64,000 nt of DNA from Lutibacter citreus (GTDB lineage: Bacteria > Bacteroidota > Bacteroidia > Flavobacteriales > Flavobacteriaceae), in contig NZ_QEIH01000003.1 in NCBI RefSeq assembly GCF_003260195.1, forward strand, positions 124,001-188,000, written 5' to 3'. Shown one piece after another: positions 42,431 through 49,951 of this stretch. The position numbers and the translations under genes were made by a program. Position 1 is the first letter of the stretch, and each line of letters starts with the position of its first letter. The notes under the pieces are model-generated. The model saw only the letters and a list, made by a program, of their open reading frames with translations. It was not told the origin of the DNA and did not search any database.

Positions 42431-44758
42431 GTGATAGATTACTTAGAAAACCTTAACGAATCTCAAAAAGCGGCCGTTATTCATAAAGACGGTCCAATGA
42501 TTATTATAGCTGGCGCCGGATCTGGTAAAACACGTGTTTTAACGTTCCGAATTGCGCACCTTATGAATAAAGGTGTTGATGCGTTTAATATTTTAGCTTT
42601 AACATTTACCAATAAAGCTGCTCGCGAAATGAAAGAGCGTATTGGAGGTGTAGTTGGAAAATCAGAAGCCAAAAACTTATGGATGGGAACATTTCACTCT
42701 GTTTTTGCTAGAATTTTAAGATCAGAAGGGCACCATTTGGGCTTTCCTTCAAATTTTACAATTTATGATACCCAAGACTCTGTAAGATTAATTTCATCCA
42801 TAGTTAAAGAGCTGCATTTAGATAAAGATTTATACAAGTCAAAACAAATACTTAGTAGAATTTCATCATTTAAAAACAGTTTAATAACGGTTAAAGCTTA
42901 TTATCAAAACCCTGAACTTGTTGAGGCTGATAAAATGACACAACGCCCTAAAATGGGGGAAATATACCATCATTATGTAGAACGATGCTTTAAGGCAGGA
43001 GCTATGGATTTTGATGATTTATTGTTAAGAACCAATGAATTATTAACACGGTTTCCTGAGGTGTTGTATAAATATCAGAACCGATTTAAGTATATATTAG
43101 TAGATGAGTATCAAGATACAAATCATTCACAATATTTAATTGTTCGTGCTTTGGCAGATAGATTTCAAAATATTTGTGTTGTTGGTGATGACTCTCAAAG
43201 TATTTATGCATTTAGGGGAGCAAATATTCAGAACATTTTAAATTTTCAGAAAAATTATACAGATGTTAAAATATTTAAGCTAGAACAAAATTATAGATCT
43301 TCAAATACAATTGTTGAAGCTGCAAATAGTGTAATTGCTAAGAATAAAACGAAATTAGATAAGCAAGTTTGGACAGCAAATGATGATGGGGAGCCTATAA
43401 AGGTAATGAGAACTATTACTGAAGTTAAAGAAGGTAAATTTGTTGCAAATTCAATTTTTGATTATAAAATGAATCATCAGCTTCAAAATTCTGAATTTGC
43501 AGTTTTATACAGAACAAATGCACAATCTAGAGCAATTGAAGATGCTTTAAGAGAAAAAAATATAGATTATGTAATTTTTGGAGGTCTTTCTTTTTATCAA
43601 AGAAAAGAGATAAAAGATACTTTATCATATTTAAGATTGTTAATAAATCCAAATGATGAAGAAGCATTAAAAAGGGTAATTAACTATCCAGCAAGAGGAA
43701 TTGGATCAACTACAATAGATAAATTATCAGTTGCAGCAAATCATTATAAAAAATCCATATTTGAGTTATTATGTAATTTAAATCAAACAGATATTAATTT
43801 AAATTCTGGAATAAAAACAAAGTTAAACAACTTTGTAACAATGATTAAGCATTTTCAAATTGAAGCTCAAACAAAAAACGCCTTTGAAGTTGCTGATTTT
43901 GTAATTAAACAAACCAGATTGGTTAAAGATTTGGAAAAAGATGGTACACCAGAAGGCGTGAGTAAGGTTGAAAATATTCAAGAATTATTGAATGCCATAA
44001 AAGGGTTTACAGATGAACAAATGGAAAAGAAAGAAGATAATTCATTGGCTTTTTTCTTAGAAGATGCTGCTTTGGCTTCAGATTTAGATAAAAATAAAAA
44101 TGATAATACTCCAAAAGTTTCTTTAATGACAATTCACTTGGCAAAAGGATTGGAGTTTCCATATGTATACATTGTTGGGTTAGAAGAAAATTTATTTCCT
44201 TCAGCAATGAGTATGAATACACGCAGTGAGTTAGAGGAAGAAAGAAGATTGTTTTACGTGGCTTTAACTCGTGCAGAAAAACAAGCCTTTTTATGCTACT
44301 CTCAAAATAGATATCGTTGGGGGAAATTGGTAGATTGTGAGCCAAGTAGATTTTTACAAGAAATTGATGATAAATTTCTTGATTATCTAACACCAAAGAG
44401 AGAAGCGCATTCGCAAACTAAATTCATAAATGAAGATATTTTTAGTAGTGTTCCTCAAAATAAAATAAGATTTAAAAAACCGATTCAGAAAAAGCCTGTA
44501 AAAAAGACGGCTCCACCTAGGGTAGAATTTAGTCCACCAAAAAACTTAAAAAAAGTTGTTAATAAAAATACACCATCTCCAAATTTATTTGATAGTAAGA
44601 TTGCGGTAGGAAATATTGTAAATCATACAAAGTTTGGCAATGGAGAAGTGTTAAGTTTGGAAGGGTCTGGAGCAAATCAAAAAGCAGAAATTAGATTTGG
44701 TACAGTAGGAGTAAAAAAGTTATTATTACAATTTGCAAAGCTTACAATTATAAGATAA
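42431..44758 (+). CDS. UvrD/PcrA-type ATP-dependent 3'-5' DNA helicase
   Basis: A 775-residue superfamily 1A helicase for repair and replication restart. Motifs in order: Q-motif LNESQKAAV, Walker A IIAGAGSGKTRVL, TFTNKAAREMKERI, GTFHSVFARILR, DEYQDTN (motif II), GDDSQSIYAFRGA, LEQNYRSS, then domain 2 with MTIHLAKGLEFPYVYIVG and EEERRLFYVALTRAE. The C terminus (VGNIVNHTKFGNGEVLSLEG) is the Tudor-like tail of PcrA. The start is GTG at 42431, preceded closely by a promoter; an upstream in-frame stop excludes a longer form. Confidence 0.95.
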   Translation: MIDYLENLNESQKAAVIHKDGPMIIIAGAGSGKTRVLTFRIAHLMNKGVDAFNILALTFTNKAAREMKERIGGVVGKSEAKNLWMGTFHSVFARILRSEGHHLGFPSNFTIYDTQDSVRLISSIVKELHLDKDLYKSKQILSRISSFKNSLITVKAYYQNPELVEADKMTQRPKMGEIYHHYVERCFKAGAMDFDDLLLRTNELLTRFPEVLYKYQNRFKYILVDEYQDTNHSQYLIVRALADRFQNICVVGDDSQSIYAFRGANIQNILNFQKNYTDVKIFKLEQNYRSSNTIVEAANSVIAKNKTKLDKQVWTANDDGEPIKVMRTITEVKEGKFVANSIFDYKMNHQLQNSEFAVLYRTNAQSRAIEDALREKNIDYVIFGGLSFYQRKEIKDTLSYLRLLINPNDEEALKRVINYPARGIGSTTIDKLSVAANHYKKSIFELLCNLNQTDINLNSGIKTKLNNFVTMIKHFQIEAQTKNAFEVADFVIKQTRLVKDLEKDGTPEGVSKVENIQELLNAIKGFTDEQMEKKEDNSLAFFLEDAALASDLDKNKNDNTPKVSLMTIHLAKGLEFPYVYIVGLEENLFPSAMSMNTRSELEEERRLFYVALTRAEKQAFLCYSQNRYRWGKLVDCEPSRFLQEIDDKFLDYLTPKREAHSQTKFINEDIFSSVPQNKIRFKKPIQKKPVKKTAPPRVEFSPPKNLKKVVNKNTPSPNLFDSKIAVGNIVNHTKFGNGEVLSLEGSGANQKAEIRFGTVGVKKLLLQFAKLTIIR

Positions 44759-44820
44759 AATATGATTGTAAAACCAATTTTTATATTGTAATTTGCAATA
44801 ATTAAAAAGTAGAAAGATAC

Positions 44821-45453
44821 ATGGAATTTGATTTAGAATACAACGGGGAGCGCCCTCATTTAATTATACCAGAATACGGAAGACACATTCAAAAGTTAGT
44901 AGATCATTGTATAGCTCTTGAAGATATTGATGAAAGAAATAAAATGGCCAAAGCTATTGTAGATGTAATGGGGAATTTACAACCACATTTACGTGATGTA
45001 CCAGATTTTAAGCATAAATTATGGGATCAAATTTTTATTATATCCGATTTTAAACTAGAAGTTGATTCTCCTTATCAAAAACCGTTAAAAGAAGAACTTC
45101 AAGCAAAACCAGAACCATTACCTTACCCTAAATCTGCTTCAAGATATAGATTTTATGGGAATAATATTCAAATTATGATTGATGTTGCTTTAACTTGGGA
45201 AGAAGGTGAAGCAAGAGAAGCATTGTATTATACAATTGCAAATCATATGAAAAAATGTTATTTAAACTGGAATAAAGATACAGTTGATGATGCAGTTATT
45301 TTTAAACACTTGTTGGATTTATCTGATCAAAAAATTGATTTAACAGATAGTTCTGAAACATTGTCAGAATCAAGAGAATTACTTAAAAAAAGAAAGCCTA
45401 CTAATAAAAATAGACAACAAGATCAGCGCAAAAAAAATTATAAGAAAAAATAA
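44821..45453 (+). CDS. DUF4290 domain-containing protein
   Basis: A 210-residue soluble protein with the DUF4290 signature (LEYNGERPHLIIPEYGRHIQ, RNKMAKAIVDVMGNLQPHLRDV, HKLWDQIFIISDF) and a Lys/Arg-rich tail (KKRKPTNKNRQQDQRKKNYKKK) that could bind nucleic acid. It is found next to murA in many Bacteroidota; here murA starts 11 nt later, so the two are an operon. The function is unknown. Confidence 0.9.
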   Translation: MEFDLEYNGERPHLIIPEYGRHIQKLVDHCIALEDIDERNKMAKAIVDVMGNLQPHLRDVPDFKHKLWDQIFIISDFKLEVDSPYQKPLKEELQAKPEPLPYPKSASRYRFYGNNIQIMIDVALTWEEGEAREALYYTIANHMKKCYLNWNKDTVDDAVIFKHLLDLSDQKIDLTDSSETLSESRELLKKRKPTNKNRQQDQRKKNYKKK

Positions 45454-45464
45454 TTAGCAGTATC

Positions 45465-46772
45465 ATGGCAACATTTATTATTGAAGGAGGTCAAAAATTA
45501 AGTGGAGATATTACTCCTCAAGGTGCTAAAAATGAAGCTTTGCAAGTAATTTGTGCAGTTTTATTAACATCTGAAAAAGTTACAATTAGTAATATTCCTG
45601 ATATTCGAGATGTAAATAAATTAATTTTTATTCTTGGAGAATTAGGAGTAAAGATTGAAAAGGTAAAAAGAGATACTTATATTTTTCAAGCAGATGATTT
45701 AGATTTAAGTTATTTAGAATCAGAAAAATTTAAACAAGATGGAAGCTCATTAAGAGGTTCTATTATGATTGTGGGACCTTTATTAGCCCGTTTTGGAAAA
45801 GGATATATACCAAGACCAGGAGGTGATAAAATAGGACGTAGAAGATTAGATACTCATTTTGAAGGTTTTATTAAATTAGGTGCTACATTTAGATATAATA
45901 AAGATGAAAAGTTTTACGGTGTAGAGGCGAGTTCTTTAACCGGAACTAATATGTTATTAGATGAAGCCTCAGTTACTGGTACAGCAAACATAGTAATGGC
46001 TGCTGTTAAAGCAAAAGGAATTACTACAATTTATAATGCCGCTTGTGAACCATATCTTCAGCAGTTATGTAAAATGTTGAATAGTATGGGAGCTAAAATA
46101 AGAGGTGTTGGCTCCAATTTATTAATTATAGAAGGTGTAAAAGAATTGGTTGGTTGTAGCCATAGAATTTTACCAGATATGATTGAAATTGGTAGTTGGA
46201 TTGGTATGGCTGCTATGACAAAATCTTCAATTACAATTAAAAATGTAAGTTGGAATGATTTAGGATTAATTCCGCGTGTTTTTCAAAAAATTGGAATTAA
46301 TTTAGAAAGAAGAGGAGACGATATTTTTATTCCAGAACAAGAGAGTTATGAAATTCAAAACTTTATTGACGGATCTATTTTAACAATTTCAGATGCGCCT
46401 TGGCCTGGGTTTACACCAGATTTATTAAGTATTATTTTGGTTGTTGCAACGCAAGCAAAGGGAAGCGTATTAATTCATCAAAAAATGTTTGAAAGCAGAT
46501 TGTTCTTTGTTGATAAATTAATTGATATGGGTGCAAAAGTAATTTTGTGTGATCCACATAGAGCAACCGTTATTGGTATGAATCATGAATCTAGTTTAAA
46601 AGGAACTGTTATGACTTCACCCGATATTAGAGCGGGTATATCTTTATTAATTGCAGCACTTTCAGCAAAAGGCACAAGTACTATTCATAATATTGAACAA
46701 ATTGATAGAGGATATCAAGATATTGAAATAAGATTGCAAGCCATAGGAGCAAAAATAACTAGGGTAGAATAA
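45465..46772 (+). CDS. murA: UDP-N-acetylglucosamine 1-carboxyvinyltransferase
   Basis: First committed step of peptidoglycan synthesis: transfers enolpyruvate from PEP to UDP-GlcNAc. The 435-residue protein has the MurA/EPSP fold with GAKNEALQVI at the N terminus. The active-site loop reads RPGGDKIGRRRLDTHFEGF, with Asp121 at the place of the usual catalytic cysteine (PGGCAIG). The Asp form is active in other bacteria and insensitive to fosfomycin. Co-transcribed with the DUF4290 gene and closed by a terminator. Confidence 0.96.
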   Translation: MATFIIEGGQKLSGDITPQGAKNEALQVICAVLLTSEKVTISNIPDIRDVNKLIFILGELGVKIEKVKRDTYIFQADDLDLSYLESEKFKQDGSSLRGSIMIVGPLLARFGKGYIPRPGGDKIGRRRLDTHFEGFIKLGATFRYNKDEKFYGVEASSLTGTNMLLDEASVTGTANIVMAAVKAKGITTIYNAACEPYLQQLCKMLNSMGAKIRGVGSNLLIIEGVKELVGCSHRILPDMIEIGSWIGMAAMTKSSITIKNVSWNDLGLIPRVFQKIGINLERRGDDIFIPEQESYEIQNFIDGSILTISDAPWPGFTPDLLSIILVVATQAKGSVLIHQKMFESRLFFVDKLIDMGAKVILCDPHRATVIGMNHESSLKGTVMTSPDIRAGISLLIAALSAKGTSTIHNIEQIDRGYQDIEIRLQAIGAKITRVE

Positions 46773-46792
46773 AAATATTAACAATAAAATTT

Positions 46793-46828
46793 AAAAAGGA
46801 TAGCCAATTTGGTTATCCTTTTTTTTTG
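46793..46828 (+). terminator. Terminator of the DUF4290-murA operon
   Basis: The stem aaaaaggatagcc / ggttatccttttt (one wobble pair) is followed by T residues. Confidence 0.8.
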
Positions 46829-47017
46829 AATTTTATAATTAAAAGGAATTAGACTAAACTTAAATTTATTACATTTAATTAATAAAATAGCTTATGATAA
46901 TTTCTATCCATTGGTTAGATTAATTCAATTAATTTTAATCTTTTTAGTGCTTGCTAAATATATTAACAAATTATTTAATCTAGGATTATTAATTATATAG
47001 CTTTACTATTTTTAAGT

Positions 47018-47310
47018 ATGAAATCAATTTATTTTATAATCTTATTGATATTTATTAATAATGTATTATATGCTCAATTTGAAGTTAATGGAACAATTAC
47101 ATCGGACACTACTAAGTTAGATGGTGTTAATATAACTGTTTTAAATACAAAAAGAGGAACTATAACCAATAGTAAAGGGCAATTTAGAATTGAAAATATA
47201 AATCTTACAGATACTTATATGTTCAGGTAAATACTCCATCCTCAAACCTAGAAAATATAAAATCAATTAATATAAATAAAGATTTAAATCCTATTTTACC
47301 AGATTTTTAA
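47018..47310 (+). pseudogene. Decayed carboxypeptidase-like regulatory-domain protein
   Basis: The first frame (47018-47230) encodes signal MKSIYFIILLIFINNVLYAQ and the start of a CarboxypepD_reg-like domain (FEVNGTITSDTTKLDGVNIT, NTKRGTITNSKGQFRIENI), then stops after 70 codons. A second frame carries on to 47310 with YVQVNTPSSNLENIKSINI and NPILPDF. Such domains normally sit at the front of TonB receptors or as about 200-residue proteins, so this is a frameshifted and shortened relic. It has no neighbours on the same transcript. Confidence 0.6.
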
Positions 47311-47485
47311 TGTGGGATAGTGATTAATGAAAATAATATTTTTATTAAAATTTATAAAATACTTTTTGTGAATAAATTTAAATCTAAGAAATACCTTAAA
47401 ACTCCTCATTTTAGGCGTTATTTCTTTATAAATAATTTTAAATATGTGTATATAAAATATAAGTAGTTGATTTTTTGATGTCATA

Positions 47486-47517
47486 TTGGCATAATTAAAA
47501 AAATGGCAATACTTTTG
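47486..47517 (+). promoter_or_regulatory. Promoter of the grpE-dnaJ operon
   Basis: TTG at 47486-47488 and TACTTTTG at 47510-47517 are 21 nt apart, 36 nt before the grpE ATG. No CIRCE-type heat-shock operator was seen. Confidence 0.6.
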
Positions 47518-47553
47518 CTAACTTATTAAGTGAGAAATTTTTTAAATAAAATT

Positions 47554-48081
47554 ATGAGTAAAAAGAAGGATTCCAAAGAAGAACAGGAAATAAAAGATAA
47601 AGACGTAAATCAATCGGAAACGCAAGAAATTAGCGTAGAAGAGCAACTAAAACTTGATGTTAGTCAAGAAAAAGATAAGTTTTTAAGATTGTTTGCAGAG
47701 TTTGAAAATTATAAAAAACGAACTGCTAGAGAACGTATTGAATTATTTAAAACTGCCAATGAAGATTTAATGACAGTTTTGCTTCCTATTTTAGATGATT
47801 TTGACAGAGGTTTAAATGAAATGAAAAAAGAAGGAGATACTGAAATGTTAAAAGGAATGGAGCTTATTAAAAATAAACTTTATAATTCATTAACTCAGAA
47901 AGGACTAAATCCTATTGAAGTTGAAAACGGATCAGTTTTCGATGTTGAACTTCATGAAGCAATTACCCAAATTCCTGCACCTACCGATGATTTGAAAGGA
48001 AAAATAATTGATGTAGTTGAAAGAGGGTATAAACTAGGGGATAAAATAATTAGATATCCAAAAGTTGTTGTTGGACAATAA
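47554..48081 (+). CDS. grpE: Nucleotide exchange factor GrpE
   Basis: Releases ADP from DnaK. The 175-residue protein has a charged N-terminal part, a long coiled coil (EEQLKLDVSQEKDKFLRLFAEFENYKKRTARERIE) and the C-terminal beta domain (LNPIEVENGSVFDVELHEAI, VVERGYKLGDKIIRYPKVVVG). The ATG at 47554 (MSKKKDSKE) is preferred to an in-frame GTG 24 nt earlier. dnaJ follows after 12 nt. Confidence 0.95.
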   Translation: MSKKKDSKEEQEIKDKDVNQSETQEISVEEQLKLDVSQEKDKFLRLFAEFENYKKRTARERIELFKTANEDLMTVLLPILDDFDRGLNEMKKEGDTEMLKGMELIKNKLYNSLTQKGLNPIEVENGSVFDVELHEAITQIPAPTDDLKGKIIDVVERGYKLGDKIIRYPKVVVGQ

Positions 48082-48093
48082 GATTTAAAATAG

Positions 48094-49233
48094 ATGAAGC
48101 AAGATTATTACGAATTATTGGGCGTTTCAAAAAATGCTACACAAGCTGAAATAAAAAAGGGATACAGAAAGATGGCTATAAAATACCATCCAGATAAAAA
48201 TCCTGATGACAAGTCTGCAGAAGAACATTTCAAAAAAGCAGCTGAAGCATATGAAGTTTTAAGCGACGAAAATAAAAAAGCTAGATACGATCAATATGGA
48301 CATGCTGCATTTGAAAATGGAGGCGGTGGTGCCGGTGGTTTTGGTGGTGGCGGAATGAATATGGATGACATATTTAGCCAGTTTGGTGATATATTTGGCG
48401 GTGCTTTTGGCGGCGGTGGCGGCGGATTTGGAGGCTTTGGCGGTGGCTCAAGAGGAAGAGCCATGGTTAAAGGAAGTAATTTACGTATTAGAGTTAAATT
48501 AACTTTAGAGGAAATTGCAAATGGTGTAGAGAAAAAAGTTAAAGTTAAAAGAAAAGTTAGTGCAGAAGGTGCTACGTATAAAACTTGTACAACCTGTAAT
48601 GGGAATGGTCAAGTTATGCGTGTAACAAATACAATTCTAGGGCGTATGCAATCGGCTTCAACATGTCCTACATGTCAGGGGGCTGGTGAAATTTTAGATA
48701 AAAAACCTAAGAATGCAGATGCTCAAGGACTTGTTCAAAAAGAAGAAACAGTTTCTATTAAAATACCACCAGGAGTTACTGATGGAGTTCAGTTAAAGGT
48801 GAATGGTAAAGGTAATTCTGCACCAGGAAATAATTCAATTGATGGAGATTTAATAGTTGTAATAGAAGAAGTAAATCACGAAACTTTAAAAAGAGAAGGT
48901 ACTAATCTACATTTTGATTTGTATGTGAATTTTTCTGAGGCTGTTTTAGGAATTGATAAAAATATAGACACTGTTTCTGGAAAAGTTAAAATTAAAATTG
49001 AACCAGGAACACAATCTGGAAAAATACTAAGATTAAGAGGTAAAGGATTACCAAGTATAGATCATTATGGAAATGGAGACTTATTGGTGCATGTAAATGT
49101 TTGGACACCTCAAAGTTTATCTAAAGAGCAGAAGAAATTTTTTGAAAATATGAAGTCTGACAGTAACTTTGCACCAAACCCTTCTAAATTTGATAAATCA
49201 TTTTTTGAGAAAGTAAAAGATATGTTTTCTTAA
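48094..49233 (+). CDS. dnaJ: Chaperone DnaJ with a two-repeat zinc finger
   Basis: Co-chaperone that delivers substrates to DnaK. The 379-residue protein has a J domain with HPD at residues 32-34, a Gly/Phe region (about 75-125, locally GC-rich GGN codons), a cysteine-rich domain, and C-terminal substrate-binding domains ([31 protein letters not shown]). Only two CxxCxGxG motifs are present ([16 protein letters not shown]) instead of the four of E. coli DnaJ. In operon with grpE. Confidence 0.95.
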   Translation: MKQDYYELLGVSKNATQAEIKKGYRKMAIKYHPDKNPDDKSAEEHFKKAAEAYEVLSDENKKARYDQYGHAAFENGGGGAGGFGGGGMNMDDIFSQFGDIFGGAFGGGGGGFGGFGGGSRGRAMVKGSNLRIRVKLTLEEIANGVEKKVKVKRKVSAEGATYKTCTTCNGNGQVMRVTNTILGRMQSASTCPTCQGAGEILDKKPKNADAQGLVQKEETVSIKIPPGVTDGVQLKVNGKGNSAPGNNSIDGDLIVVIEEVNHETLKREGTNLHFDLYVNFSEAVLGIDKNIDTVSGKVKIKIEPGTQSGKILRLRGKGLPSIDHYGNGDLLVHVNVWTPQSLSKEQKKFFENMKSDSNFAPNPSKFDKSFFEKVKDMFS

Positions 49234-49303
49234 AAAAAAGGCTGTTTTATTATAAAATTAGCAATTAAATATTTTGTTTTTAAAAAATATAATATATATT
49301 TGA

Positions 49304-49384
49304 AGTGTTGTTAGTGAAATATCTAATAACACTTTTTCTTTTTCATAGCAATTTTCCCACTCAAGTTTTGAGTGGGTTTTTTTG
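49304..49384 (+). terminator. Two tandem terminators after dnaJ
   Basis: First hairpin: agtgttgttag / ctaataacact (49304-49314 with 49323-49333) followed by T residues. Second: cccactcaa / ttgagtggg (49356-49364 with 49368-49376) followed by seven or more T residues. Together they insulate the RNase P RNA gene. Confidence 0.75.
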
Positions 49385-49399
49385 TATCAATAATTAGAT

Positions 49400-49407
49400 T
49401 ACTTTTG
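49400..49407 (+). promoter_or_regulatory. -7 element of the rnpB promoter
   Basis: TACTTTTG is a full TAnnTTTG match, placed 8 nt before the folded 5' end of the RNA at about 49415. Confidence 0.6.
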
Positions 49408-49414
49408 CAAAAAT

Positions 49415-49711
49415 AAGTAGGCTGTCTTATCGCTTTATTTTATATAAAGAGGAAAGTCCGGACACCAAAGAGTGACATAGCGGATAACATCCGTCCAGCG
49501 TGAGTTGAGGACAAGTGCAACAGAAAGCAAGTACAGTTCGGCTGTAGTGAAACCAGGTAAACTCTATGTGGTGAAATGTCATGTATATTGAAATTTTAAA
49601 GTTACTCGCTTTATTTCAAGGGGTAGGCAGCTCGAACCATAAAGTAATTTATGGTCTAGATAAATGATAAGAACTTTTTAAAGTACAGAATCCGGCTTAT
49701 AGGCCTACTTA
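49415..49711 (+). ncRNA. rnpB: RNase P RNA (bacterial class A)
   Basis: The catalytic RNA that trims tRNA 5' leaders. Conserved pieces are in order: gaggaaagtccgg (CRI), acagaaagcaagtacag, ggtaaactc, ggggtaggcagctcgaacc, ctagataaatgat, and acagaatccggcttatagg at the 3' side (CRV). The 5' aagtaggc pairs with 3' gcctactt to form P1, which sets the ends. About 297 nt, short but normal for Bacteroidota. Confidence 0.96.
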
Positions 49712-49852
49712 TTTTATTATCATATCCTTAATAATTATAACGTTTTCGTAAGGTGTTTTTAAACTATTAAAAATATTTAATCATAATATTATTTATATCT
49801 TTAAAAATTGACTGTTTAATTGAATATTTATTTTTGAAAACATCATTTTTTG

Positions 49853-49860
49853 TACCTTCG
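49853..49860 (+). promoter_or_regulatory. -7 element of the acnB promoter
   Basis: TACCTTCG is a variant of TAnnTTTG; a TTTG at 49833-49836 lies 16 nt upstream, slightly short for the -33 element. It is about 90 nt before the acnB ATG; nothing else was recognised between 49712 and 49951. Confidence 0.45.
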
Positions 49861-49951
49861 CTTCGTTAAAAAAATTAACTAAAATTATTATAGATTTAGC
49901 TTTTAACATTCAAAAGATTAAAAGTTGAGATTCTAAATTTCCAGAAATATT

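Noticed and set aside
44007..44396. Minus-strand open frame of 129 codons
   Set aside because: It is antisense to conserved helicase motifs of pcrA/uvrD; no start context or family resemblance.
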